From Mesorhizobium waimense (lineage in GTDB: Bacteria > Pseudomonadota > Alphaproteobacteria > Rhizobiales > Rhizobiaceae): a stretch of 64,000 nucleotides of DNA. The notes below the pieces were generated by a model. That model saw only the letters and a list, made by a program, of their open reading frames with translations, had not been told where the DNA came from and did not search any database. Made by a program: the position numbers and the translations under genes. The stretch's first letter is position 1. Each line of letters begins with the position of its first letter. The stretch is from assembly GCF_003601975.1 (NCBI RefSeq), contig NZ_QZWZ01000018.1, forward strand, positions 1 to 64,000, given 5' to 3'. Below, in pieces: positions 7,688 to 15,766 of the stretch.

Positions 7688-10120
7688 CTACTCGATCACG
7701 TAGCCCAGCGCGCGATAACCCGCTCGTCGCTTCCCAGCCATCCGGGCGAGAACCGGAACCGTCTGATCGACATAGTCCACGACCAGAACATCCCTCTTTC
7801 CGTCATGCTCCCGATGCAGCCGGCCGACATACTGCGCCAGGGTTCCCTTCCAGGCGATCGGCATCGTCAGGAACAGCGTGTCGAGACGAGCATCATCGAA
7901 GCCTTCGCCGATATAGCGGCCTGTCGCGAGTATCAGGCGCTCCTGATCATCGGAGACATTCAATGCTGTGTTGGCTGTCTTGCGGTCCTTCGCCGACATG
8001 CCGCCGCGCAGGACCACGAGATTTCTCACAAATGGCGAGAACCTCTTCTGAAGATAATCGAGGTGGTCTTTCCGCTCCGTCAGAACGATGGGCGAACGCC
8101 TGGCTTCAAGCGATTTCAGTACATCATCGAAGATCAGATCATTCCGACCATCGTCATGCGCCAGCGCTGCATAGATTGCAGGCATCGACGGCCGTTCGGC
8201 GGAGGCCAGCGATGTCGGGAGTTCAAACTGCGTCGAGCGATCGCGCGCGCGGTGGCGGATACCACGTTCGGCGGCTTGAACCCGTGCATCGACCCTATGG
8301 CGAACTGGGCCGCATTGCATGAAGATGATCGGATGGTGTCCGTCTTTCCGGGCAACGGTCGCCGACAAGCCGACGACGTATCGTGCCTTTGACCGCCGGG
8401 CGACAAGCTCGAAGCTTGTTGCCGATAGATGATGACATTCATCGACGATCAGATGGCCGTAATCGGCGACCATGTCCGCGACTTCACCCTTGCGCACCAG
8501 GCTCTGGATGAGCGCAACATCGATGACACCCGTCGGCGTTCTTTTCCCGCCGCCAATAGCGCCGATCTGCTTTGGATCTATCTGCAAAAAGGTTCGTAGA
8601 CGTTCCACCCATTGATTGAGCAGCTCTCGTCGGTGGACCAGAATGAGCGTGTTTCGAGCACGGTGCGCAACGAGCGCCGCCGCGACGACCGTCTTGCCAA
8701 AGGCGGTCGTCGCGGCAAGCACGCCGTTCTCATGCGCGGCGAGAGCATCGAACGCCGCCAACTGCGGCCGTCGTAATTCGCCCTGGAAGGATACATCTGC
8801 GGGAAGTGCCGTGCCGATTTCGCGCAGATCTTCCAGATCGGCAACTGCGCCATAGCTTTTGATGAGGTCGATTGCTTCCTCAAGGCAACCCTGAGGTAGA
8901 GCGACATGCTGCGCATATAGCTCGGCGCACGAGACGATCCGAGGCTTGCCGAATGTCGGCAGCCGCATTGCCTGGGCGCGATAGAACTCCGGATTCTGGA
9001 AAGCCGCCAGACGAATAAGCTGCGCAATCAGGGCCGTCGGAAGTTCTGTCCTGTCGATGTAAATCTGATCGGCGATCACGACCCTGATGCTGTGCGGTAT
9101 CGCGGCCTCAATACGCCGTGGCGCACTGCGGCGCGACGGCGACATCTTCCACGGCTCGTCGGCATGTTCGTCGTCCACCGGCATGCGGACACCCAAAACC
9201 CGACCTGACTGCTCTGCCTCGTCAGCGATCCTGAAGGCCATGTCAGCCGACAATCTGGGCAGGGACGACAGATACGCCCATTGGTCGTCGTAAGGTCGCA
9301 AATCCTTGTCGACAAAAATGCTGTTGCCGCTCTCCCGTGCCTTTCTCTGCAACGGCAGTGCAATCAGATTGCCAAAGCCCCCAAGAGGCATCGTGTCCTG
9401 ATTGGGAAAGAAGCGATCATAGGATTTGAAGCCGATCTCGGGGCGCTTTTCCATCGTCTCCGTGATCAGGGCAGAGCCCATCTGCCTGGCGGTCCTTGCC
9501 GGAACAGGCTCCGAGAAGAATATCCAGACATGGCCGCCATTCCCCGACCTCGACCGCTCCAGGGCGGCGGCGATTCCTTTCGCATGACAGGTGCCGAGCA
9601 AGGCCCTGGCGTCATCCGCCCAGCTGTCCTTGTCGAAGTCGGCGGCAAGGAACCAGCATGTCTCGTCCTGCAGCAATGGATATACCCCGGCGACAAAGTC
9701 AGCCGAGCGGGCATCGCCGCCGCGCAGATGCTTTTCGATGATGTCCTCCGATGGCGGGACGAATGCCTGATGCGGGCATTCCCCGCATTTCACCTTCGGC
9801 TTGCCGCAAATCCCCTTCGCCCACTCGTTCGAGCATGCCGGCGAATATCCGGAACTTCCCGTCTTCCTGTTTTCCCATCGAACCGGAAAGACATCGGGAC
9901 GCCCAGCAAACAGACGGCGGAACAACTCAATTTTCTCTGCCGATGACGAGTTATTGGTGACAAGCGCATCGGCAAAGGCTGTGCGCTCGGCAGCATGGCT
10001 GTCGGATATCAGCTTCTGCTCAAGTGTTTCCAGTTCGCGCGCAAGCGCCAGCCGCTCCGCATCCAGAGCAACCAACCGTCGCCGGATGTGCGCGATTTCA
10101 TCAGAAACTTCGTCAGCCAA
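7688..10120 (-). CDS. primase-helicase, TOTE conflict-system type
   Basis: An 810-residue protein. A short N-terminal coiled coil (about 5-45) is followed by a Cys cluster (CGKPKVKCGEC, 105-115). An archaeo-eukaryotic primase domain shows acidic motif AADFDKD (159-165) and the SGNGGHVWIF motif (192-201). A superfamily 2 helicase has Walker A TTAFGKT (471-477), DECHH (560-564), GLSAT and the arginine-finger motif QYVGRLHR (763-770). This layout is the AEP-helicase of TOTE conflict systems, predicted to act against invading nucleic acid through nucleotide-dependent primase/helicase activity. The start is TTG at 10120; an ATG 26 bp upstream is out of frame. The stop coincides with the 628-bp repeat boundary. 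It is cargo of the RIT-type unit; activity in defence is inferred. Confidence 0.85.
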   Translation of the reverse strand: MADEVSDEIAHIRRRLVALDAERLALARELETLEQKLISDSHAAERTAFADALVTNNSSSAEKIELFRRLFAGRPDVFPVRWENRKTGSSGYSPACSNEWAKGICGKPKVKCGECPHQAFVPPSEDIIEKHLRGGDARSADFVAGVYPLLQDETCWFLAADFDKDSWADDARALLGTCHAKGIAAALERSRSGNGGHVWIFFSEPVPARTARQMGSALITETMEKRPEIGFKSYDRFFPNQDTMPLGGFGNLIALPLQRKARESGNSIFVDKDLRPYDDQWAYLSSLPRLSADMAFRIADEAEQSGRVLGVRMPVDDEHADEPWKMSPSRRSAPRRIEAAIPHSIRVVIADQIYIDRTELPTALIAQLIRLAAFQNPEFYRAQAMRLPTFGKPRIVSCAELYAQHVALPQGCLEEAIDLIKSYGAVADLEDLREIGTALPADVSFQGELRRPQLAAFDALAAHENGVLAATTAFGKTVVAAALVAHRARNTLILVHRRELLNQWVERLRTFLQIDPKQIGAIGGGKRTPTGVIDVALIQSLVRKGEVADMVADYGHLIVDECHHLSATSFELVARRSKARYVVGLSATVARKDGHHPIIFMQCGPVRHRVDARVQAAERGIRHRARDRSTQFELPTSLASAERPSMPAIYAALAHDDGRNDLIFDDVLKSLEARRSPIVLTERKDHLDYLQKRFSPFVRNLVVLRGGMSAKDRKTANTALNVSDDQERLILATGRYIGEGFDDARLDTLFLTMPIAWKGTLAQYVGRLHREHDGKRDVLVVDYVDQTVPVLARMAGKRRAGYRALGYVIE

Positions 10121-10280
10121 GCTTCCGCCTGCGTCTCTACGTTCATCTTATTGCCCAAACATAGCCCAAAACCACCTCGGGCTTAAGACGCGCGGCACAT
10201 AACCGGCAGCTGTTCAATCTGGGATTATGCGGAGCAGAACCCGCCGAAACTGGCGAAAAAACAAGCCTTCATAGGCCGGC

Positions 10281-10309
10281 ACTCCGCATAATCCCGCGCT
10301 GCGCATAAT
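10281..10309 (-). repeat. right 29-bp terminal inverted repeat
   Basis: Inverse of 3044-3072 with one mismatch. It abuts the interrupted DUF736 gene: the hexamer TCGGTG at 10309-10314 repeats the one at 390-395. A facing TTATGCGGAG lies at 10225-10234, so each end has several TTATGCG half-sites. Confidence 0.8.
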
Positions 10310-10310
10310 C

Positions 10311-10460
10311 GGTGGCGCCGGCGAAGATGCGGTAGTCCGGCCCCTTTTCGTTGTCGCCTTCGGCGGGGACGAAATCGACCGCCTTGACGTTGAGGTTGAG
10401 GGTCTTGACCGAGCCCTTGAAGCCCTTGGCGGTGCTGGTGAACATGCCGATCGTAGCCAT
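10311..10460 (-). pseudogene. DUF736 gene, 5' fragment (50 codons)
   Basis: This is the N-terminal half of the host DUF736 gene, MATIGMFTSTAKGFKGSVKT to FAGAT. It then runs into the inserted element, where a read-through tail DYAQRG begins. GGAACCACCAC precedes the ATG. Together with 230-391 it gives a normal 103-residue DUF736 protein. The promoter side is intact, so a truncated 50-residue product with a foreign tail of about 14 residues could still be made. Confidence 0.9.
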
Positions 10461-11195
10461 TGTGGTGGTTCCTTCCGTTTGACCGGGCCGCGCCCATCGC
10501 GACCTCGATGGAGGTCTTGAGACCGGAGACGATCGGCCTGCACCCACCGGGGTCCCCGTTGCGCTTGTGCAATGGGGTGGTTTTGGGCTGGAACGAAGTG
10601 GAAGGCGGCCAGCGATCGCTTTTTTGTTTCGCGATGCAAAGCCGGCCTTTTGGCCTGCGGCGGAAAAAAGCCAGCGCTGGACGTTGCAGGAAGACGATCG
10701 AGGCGAAGCCGGTCTTCGGTCAGACCCAATCCATTCGAGGACGCAGTGGGCGTGGCCTGCCGCCATATGAGGAGGAACCGCCGCGATGGCCATGGGGTCG
10801 CGCTTCTCATCTGGACCGCGCACGCTCCTGGGCCGATCTGAAATCTAGCTCAGGATTGCTGGCAAGACGGCGATTGCCGCCGCCGTTGGAGAATGGAAAC
10901 CAAGGCAGGACATTCGCTCTGGCGGTTCCTTCGTCAGTCGTCGCTTGGATGGCAGACACATCCCTGAGGGTCAGACGGTCACACATCAAGCCACTCAACG
11001 ACCCAAAGAGCTCATACGGATGACGCACGCGCGCACGCTCGAAATCAGCAACAGGGCGAATACGCGTCAAGCTGAACCCGATGCACTGTCGTGCCATTCG
11101 CCTCAAGCGGAAAACAGGCATGTGGTGGACGAGGCATCACCATGAGAGGAGGCCGCCACCTTGCTCTGTTCGACATGTCGTGCGGGTCGAGGTCC
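10461..11195. other. 735-bp non-coding stretch upstream of the split DUF736 gene
   Basis: No convincing gene. The part next to DUF736 should hold its promoter and leader; it has runs such as CTTTTTTG and several short inverted repeats near 10540-10690. A 104-codon frame on the minus strand at 10807-11121 has no recognisable family and no good ribosome site, so I do not call it. Confidence 0.5.
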
Positions 11196-11221
11196 CCGGC
11201 CACGCGGAACAGCGTGGCCGG
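11196..11221. terminator. 10-bp perfect hairpin
   Basis: CCGGCCACGC and GCGTGGCCGG pair around GGAACA and are followed by AAAATT. It lies 50 bp past the parB-like stop. With the hairpin at 11238-11261 it makes a double 3'-end structure. Confidence 0.55.
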
Positions 11222-11237
11222 AAAATTCTAACGGTGA

Positions 11238-11261
11238 CCGGAGCCGCCTTCGCGGCTCCGG
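11238..11261. terminator. 10-bp stem terminator downstream of the ParB-like gene
   Basis: CCGGAGCCGC and GCGGCTCCGG form a stem with the stable CTTC tetraloop, 10 bp past the stop of the ParB-like gene. On the plus strand it is followed by TTTCTGCCTT, so it may stop transcription from both directions. Confidence 0.6.
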
Positions 11262-11270
11262 TTTCTGCCT

Positions 11271-13382
11271 TCATTCGGCGGCGACGTCGAAGCCCTGACC
11301 CGCCTCGCTCGCACCGTCGCCCTCGGAAGAGGCCGCACGGGCATCGTCCAAGGATACTCGATCCGCTGCGGAAGGCTCATCCGCTATGGTCTCGCCGGCT
11401 TCGACAAGAGGCGGATCGGCAATTGTCGCAGGCTGCATGGTCCGTAGCAGCGCGGGCAACCAGCCGGTCCCGGCCAGCAACTGCTCGGCGGCTTCGGCCA
11501 TTGGCTGCTTCTTCAAGCCCACAAGCCTTTCCGCTGCTTCACTGCTGGCAGCCTCGCCGACAGCGGCGAGGATATGCGCCTTGGTGATCCGACCGAGATA
11601 GGTGCGCACAGTCGGTGTCCAGTGTGCCGTCATGTCGAGCCCAAGCGCTGTCGCCAGTTTGTCCGCTGTCTCGTGGGCGCGGGGCTTGCGCTCCCACGGC
11701 TGCTCGACGGCGTTGACGGTGAGCGAAGCGCAATGCGCGAACAGCGCCATGATGCTGGCAGGATCAAGCGCGGCGATGAAGCCCCACAGGTCCGTCGCAT
11801 TGGCCGGCATGTCCGCTGCCCATCCGGCATGCCGATCCGCCAGCGCCTTGGCCGCTGCCGTGTCTTCGATGCCATCGGCGTGGCCGCCGAGATACGTGCT
11901 CGTCGGCCGGATTTCCAAACAATGGGCTTCCATGCCCTGATAGAACGCCTGCGCGGCGAGCGTATGCGTGACAGCGACAAGGGCAATTTCTGGCTGTTCG
12001 CCGAGCGCAAGGCGCAAGCCGAGTGTCCGGTGGGCGGTCAGGTCGCGGACGAGTAGGTCGGAAAGTGGCTTGCCGTCATCCTCGGCATCCTCGTCGCTTC
12101 CGCCATCGGGGTCCGACCCGACATCCGTCTCGATGATCTCGCCATCACTGTTGATGGTGTGACCTTCATCATCTGCCTCCGGTTCCGGCACTTCGTCTTC
12201 GGCGCGGATGAAGCCACGTTCGATGCGAGCCGTCCCGTCATGGGAAAGCATGACGAAAACGCCGCCGTGAGCGATGACATCCGGGGCGAAGGCGTGACGC
12301 ATGGCGTCGATGCGCTCGATCTCGGCTTCAAGCTCACCAAAGCGCTGGTCGACATCGTCAGGCAGTTCCTCGGCGCTCTTCCACTCCTCCGTCAGTTGGT
12401 TGAACGTGTCGAACGCCGCTTGATAGGCGGCTTCGTCTTGCTCCGACAGAGCCACCGGCTGCGGATAGGCACGGCGCAGGCCGTGCGTATGCGGATAGTC
12501 GATGTGGACATCGGCCCATTTCCAGCCCTCGGCTTGCCCGACGGTTTCGGCGATACCTTGTAGCTTCTCGATGACCATGCGGTCGAGCAAAGACGCATCG
12601 TCATAGAAGCCGCCACGATCATCGGTGAACAGATCGCGGATGATCATGCCGCCTGCCTCGATATAGGCTTCCGCGCCGATGAAGACGGCACGACGATCGC
12701 CAGCCGCGACGTGGGTTCGCGTCAACTCGCGACGGATAATGTAGGGCTCGCGGTTGTAGGTGAGGCTGTCGAAAACCTGTTCCTGCCGGGTGTGATCGTC
12801 GGTGATGGCAAAAGCCATCAGTTGGTCCAGCGTCAGATCACCGTCTCGATAGACCTGAATGAGCTTGGGGCACACTGCTCCAAGCCGTAGGCGCTGCCGC
12901 ACGACATGGGCGGTGATACCAAAGCGGGCGGCGATTTCCTCCGCGCCCCAACCACGTTCCTCGCTGAGACGCCGGAACGCCTCGAACTGATCAGCAGGCG
13001 ACATGTTTTCGCGCGTGACATTCTCGTCCAGGCTGATCTCATGCGGATCGTTCTTGATGTCGATGACGCAGCGGATCGGTTCGGTCTTCTTGATCTCCTT
13101 GCGCTTCACGCGCAGAAGCTGCGCCAGCCTGCGGCCTTCGCCGATGGTGACGAGATAGAAGCCAGTTTCCGCGCCCTCGCCGTCGAGCTCCGGCTCGACC
13201 ACAAGGTTTTGCAGGATGCTCTTGGCGGCGATGCTGGCCGCATAGGCTTCGATGATCGCCTCGCTATGCGGCGTCTTGCGTGCGTTGCGAGGCGACTTCT
13301 TCAATTTGTTCAGCGGAATGAAAACCTCCGTGCCGCACTCGCCCGCCATCGTGCTTTCCGCGCTCTTTATACTGATCGTCAT
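11271..13382 (-). CDS. ParB/RepB/Spo0J-family protein, ICE type
   Basis: About 703 residues from the ATG at 13382, chosen because AAAGGA lies just upstream; an in-frame ATG at 13400 would add 6 residues. The N-terminal ParB nuclease-like domain (about 20-135) has the KLKKSPRNARK box and the GEGRRLAQLL box. An HTH region follows (AEEIAARFGITAHVVRQRLR). The middle is acidic and low in complexity (about 400-450). The C-terminal half is family specific. Such oversized ParB-like proteins are typical of rhizobial ICEs and plasmids, where they probably bind DNA for partition or regulation. No ParA partner is in the window. The gene is followed by two hairpins and has a structured 5' leader. Confidence 0.85.
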   Translation of the reverse strand: MTISIKSAESTMAGECGTEVFIPLNKLKKSPRNARKTPHSEAIIEAYAASIAAKSILQNLVVEPELDGEGAETGFYLVTIGEGRRLAQLLRVKRKEIKKTEPIRCVIDIKNDPHEISLDENVTRENMSPADQFEAFRRLSEERGWGAEEIAARFGITAHVVRQRLRLGAVCPKLIQVYRDGDLTLDQLMAFAITDDHTRQEQVFDSLTYNREPYIIRRELTRTHVAAGDRRAVFIGAEAYIEAGGMIIRDLFTDDRGGFYDDASLLDRMVIEKLQGIAETVGQAEGWKWADVHIDYPHTHGLRRAYPQPVALSEQDEAAYQAAFDTFNQLTEEWKSAEELPDDVDQRFGELEAEIERIDAMRHAFAPDVIAHGGVFVMLSHDGTARIERGFIRAEDEVPEPEADDEGHTINSDGEIIETDVGSDPDGGSDEDAEDDGKPLSDLLVRDLTAHRTLGLRLALGEQPEIALVAVTHTLAAQAFYQGMEAHCLEIRPTSTYLGGHADGIEDTAAAKALADRHAGWAADMPANATDLWGFIAALDPASIMALFAHCASLTVNAVEQPWERKPRAHETADKLATALGLDMTAHWTPTVRTYLGRITKAHILAAVGEAASSEAAERLVGLKKQPMAEAAEQLLAGTGWLPALLRTMQPATIADPPLVEAGETIADEPSAADRVSLDDARAASSEGDGASEAGQGFDVAAE

Positions 13383-13408
13383 GGTTCTGGTCCTTTCCAT
13401 TACATGCC

Positions 13409-13434
13409 GAAGGCATGCCCCTCGGCATGCCTTC
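13409..13434. other. 11-bp perfect hairpin in the ParB-like gene leader
   Basis: GAAGGCATGCC and GGCATGCCTTC pair around CCTC, about 27 bp upstream of the chosen start. It could be an operator or an RNA structure that controls translation. Confidence 0.5.
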
Positions 13435-13590
13435 CGGGGGCGCGTGAGCGCGCGGCAGAGAGGGGGGCGAATGCCGGCGAGCGGAGCTGGGCTGCGCGTC
13501 GAGCGGGGCGGATCGGATCAGTTCGGCGGATGACTAGTCAGCGCCGCCCTGCGAGCGGGCGGCCCCGCTCTGTCGCAGGCGGCATTCGCG

Positions 13591-13620
13591 GGGGAGAGAT
13601 GGCCAAGACCATCTCTCCCC
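13591..13620. other. 12-bp perfect inverted repeat
   Basis: GGGGAGAGATGG and CCATCTCTCCCC flank a 6-nt loop in the non-coding stretch between the ParB-like gene and a small ORF. The rest of 13435-13881 shows no gene; it includes the 14-mer GACGCGGGACCGAC at 13758-13771, which recurs at 15551-15564. Confidence 0.5.
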
Positions 13621-13881
13621 TCGTGCGAACGTTGCCTTTGTCGCGAGCAAGCCTCAGCCGTATCGGGATAGCTTCTGCGAAGAAGGGCAGTGCCCCGGCT
13701 TCCCTCTGAAGAAAGAAGCAGCCGTAGGAGCGTCAGCCCATTCGGCGCCGCAGGCGCGACGCGGGACCGACTGCAACGACGAGACCGGTTAAGAGGGTAG
13801 CCGAAGGAGCGTTCTCTAATTGCGGGCCTCGGGTCAACCGTTTTCTAACCTATCCGATGTCCGGTATTGGGTAGAAGTGTC

Positions 13882-14055
13882 TCAGTTTGAAATTGTCGGC
13901 TTGGCTGGTTTCGGCGCCACGAGGATCGCGGCCAGCAATTCAGCCGGCGCGTCCAGACCTGCCACAGCCTTGTGCAGCGCAGTGGTCGCGGCTGCTAGGT
14001 CATCTTCTGGGTTGCCGTTGTCGTTTGCGAGATCGGCCTTCACTGGCAGCTTCAT
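13882..14055 (-). CDS. small hypothetical protein, 57 residues
   Basis: ATG at 14055 to TGA at 13882. The protein begins MKLPVKADLANDNGNPEDD and is rich in Ala and acidic residues, ending in KPAKPTISN. The composition is soluble and protein-like and the frame is shorter than a usual 60-residue cutoff. Upstream, AAGGCGC gives only a weak ribosome site. It lies downstream of a gene remnant (14085-14216) in the same direction. No family is recognised. Confidence 0.4.
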   Translation of the reverse strand: MKLPVKADLANDNGNPEDDLAAATTALHKAVAGLDAPAELLAAILVAPKPAKPTISN

Positions 14056-14084
14056 GGCGCGACTATGCGCCTTGCGGGACCGGT

Positions 14085-14216
14085 CTACAACCGCACGACC
14101 TTATCGAGATGCAGGCGGATACGCTGACCTTCCGCGAAGGCTAGGCCGTAGGATTCCAGTTCGAAATGATCGGTCGCTCTCTTTGCCGTCCTCAACCGCG
14201 CGGCCTTGGACGAATG
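14085..14216 (-). pseudogene. C-terminal remnant of an unrecognised gene
   Basis: An open frame ending in TAG at 14085 reads ATDHFELESYGLAFAEGQRI and continues RLHLDKVVRL before the stop. This looks like a genuine protein C-terminus. It has no credible start: the frame opens after a TGA about 45 codons upstream with only a TTG inside. The body of the gene may have been lost when IS110 (14425-15465) or another element arrived. No function is assigned. Confidence 0.35.
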
Positions 14217-14424
14217 ACCTGCCTCCTGCCGGTTTCAGCGTTCTCTTCGTGGTCGAAACAGTGCTCGCCACAGCATGGCATCGGACGCTGCGGCTCCCAA
14301 TGTCAGCAACGCAGTCCATTCCGAAGGAAGGGCTGCATAGCTCCTGACGGGTTTGCCGCTGCTCGTCCCGGCAAGGGACAAGATTACCGTCGAGCGACGG
14401 ATTTCTTCGGGTTCACCTCCATGT

Positions 14425-15465
14425 TCATGCGGCTGCCTCCGCTCCAGCGGCCGACCATCGGAAGGATACGCCATCCACCCACATGCGATGCATGACTACT
14501 GCTAGCTTTCGTGCGACGGCGATCTTTGCCTTCTTCAAGCCGCTCCGCTTGGCGATCCGGAGGCCCCAGGCTTTGAGCGCCGACCACTTCTCGACCCTCG
14601 TCAGGAGCGTGCCGGCGGCCTCAAATAAATAGGTACGGACAAGACCGTCTCCGCATTTGGAGATGCCCCTGTTGCGATCGATTTCACCCGACTGGTAACA
14701 TCGCGGTGTCAGGCCGAAGTACGCGCCAACGCTTCTGGATTTCGCAAACTTGGACGGATCATCGACCGCTGTCACGAACGCAAGGGCTGTGAGTACGCCC
14801 ACGCCAGGAATGGCCATAAGCTGCCGGCACACAGCACTCCCTCGAGCACGGCTCATTAGTTGGCGGTCAAGCAGCCGAATCTGCTCCTTCAGGCAGGAAT
14901 GGACGCACAGTATCGACCGCACGGTTTGGTTGAGCATGGGGTCGCTGTTGGCGCACGCCTCATCCACGAGCCGTTCGAACGGCTCGCCCGTTCGTCTTGA
15001 CAGAACGACGCCGAACGTTTTGAGGATGCCCCTGATCTGGTTGGTGACCTCTACCCGCATTCCGACGAGTTGAGCTCGCGCTCCGAGCATCGAGCGGACA
15101 GCGTGGCTGTCGAGACTCTTTACCCCAACCTCCCGATACCAGCCCGCCTTGACGATCTGGGCCAATCCATGTGCATCATTCTTGTCGGTCTTGTTGACCT
15201 GGCCACTCATGGTCGCCTGCGCATGGCGGGAATCAAGGCACAGCACCGGCAGCCCCATAGCCTTCAACGCGTGCCAGTGCCAGGTGGACAAGGGACCGCT
15301 TTCGAGCCCGATGCGTACAACATCTGGTGCTTTGGATCTGATGTTTCCGGCTATGTCTTCTGGCGTCGATAGGCACTTTCCTTGCCAGGCAATCTTACCG
15401 TCGCTGCCGACAACGCACAGGTGGGTCATCTCCTGCGAGACGTCTAACCCAACAAATTGGTCCAT
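14425..15465 (-). CDS. IS110-family transposase
   Basis: A 346-residue IS110-family recombinase. The start is ATG 15465 (MDQFVGLDVSQ), preceded by GGAGG. The N-terminal DEDD/RuvC-like domain begins with FVGLDVSQEM, followed by the GLESGPLS region and KTDKNDAHGLA. The C-terminal domain carries IPGVGVLTALAF and the DPSKFAKSRSVGAYFGLTPR block with the conserved Ser region. Length and domains are complete, so the copy may be active. IS110 enzymes are guided by a bridge RNA from a non-coding end; in the IS110 group it is usually upstream of the gene, here above 15465. Exact IS ends were not found because the family lacks clear inverted repeats. Confidence 0.92.
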   Translation of the reverse strand: MDQFVGLDVSQEMTHLCVVGSDGKIAWQGKCLSTPEDIAGNIRSKAPDVVRIGLESGPLSTWHWHALKAMGLPVLCLDSRHAQATMSGQVNKTDKNDAHGLAQIVKAGWYREVGVKSLDSHAVRSMLGARAQLVGMRVEVTNQIRGILKTFGVVLSRRTGEPFERLVDEACANSDPMLNQTVRSILCVHSCLKEQIRLLDRQLMSRARGSAVCRQLMAIPGVGVLTALAFVTAVDDPSKFAKSRSVGAYFGLTPRCYQSGEIDRNRGISKCGDGLVRTYLFEAAGTLLTRVEKWSALKAWGLRIAKRSGLKKAKIAVARKLAVVMHRMWVDGVSFRWSAAGAEAAA

Positions 15466-15586
15466 GTTGGCCTCCGTGAGAATCACTGACGGCGAAGAAT
15501 CTAGCATCGCCCGCAATTACCCCATGTCAGCATAGCGCCGCCAACGGCGGGACGCGGGACCGACGGCCCCCGGCGAGGAGCGCCGT

Positions 15587-15766
15587 ATGGACTTGCCAGG
15601 GATCGTGATCTGCATCAGCAGCAGTTGGCGTCGATTGGCATGGTTTGTGGCGACTATCGCTGCAAAGCGCTCGTCCGAAGACGAAGCCGGAACTGGTAGC
15701 TCGGTGGGTGTGGGGAACGGCGATAGCGATGGTGTTCCAGAACTATGCGCTCATATCTCCATATGA
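15587..15766 (+). CDS. small hypothetical protein, 59 residues
   Basis: ATG 15587 follows a strong GAGGAG Shine-Dalgarno 6 bp upstream and runs to TGA at 15764-15766. The N-terminal half is hydrophobic (IVICISSS then AWFVATIAA), interrupted by WRR, and the rest is Gly/Ser/Asp rich. It could be a small membrane protein or a chance frame with a good ribosome site. It lies in the DNA next to the IS110 element. No family is recognised. Confidence 0.3.
   Translation: MDLPGIVICISSSWRRLAWFVATIAAKRSSEDEAGTGSSVGVGNGDSDGVPELCAHISI

Larger units (their letters stand above)
7061..7688 (+). repeat. 628-bp inverted repeat copy B, contains DUF736
   Basis: Mirror image of 3144-3771. Its outer end at 7688 falls on the last base of the TAG stop (7688-7690) of the primase-helicase gene, so the repeat boundary coincides with that gene's end. 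The inner end at 7061 lies 103 bp from the first recombinase gene. Confidence 0.9.
3044..10309. mobile_element. RIT-based transposon carrying DUF736 copies and a TOTE-type primase-helicase
   Basis: A 7.27-kb unit bounded by 29-bp terminal inverted repeats with one mismatch (3044-3072 and 10281-10309). Inside are three overlapping tyrosine-recombinase genes (3813-6957), two inverted 628-bp repeats that each encode DUF736, and a primase-helicase gene. Recombinase-in-trio (RIT) elements are known as three consecutive tyrosine recombinases bounded by inverted repeats. Here the trio is nested deeper and the unit carries cargo. The right end abuts the DUF736 gene directly. The left end is separated from it by the IS91-like unit. 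The outer ends as the mobile unit are inferred from the repeats. Confidence 0.65.

Noticed and set aside
7042..8322. 426-codon plus-strand frame across DUF736 copy B
   Set aside because: Runs through the leader of DUF736 and antisense to the primase-helicase; DUF736 in the correct frame explains the region.
10807..11121. 104-codon minus-strand frame between DUF736 and the ParB-like gene
   Set aside because: No family and no good ribosome site; the region is better described as non-coding.
13820..14347. 175-codon plus-strand frame
   Set aside because: Low-complexity Ser/Arg-rich sequence; minus-strand frames in the same stretch look more protein-like.
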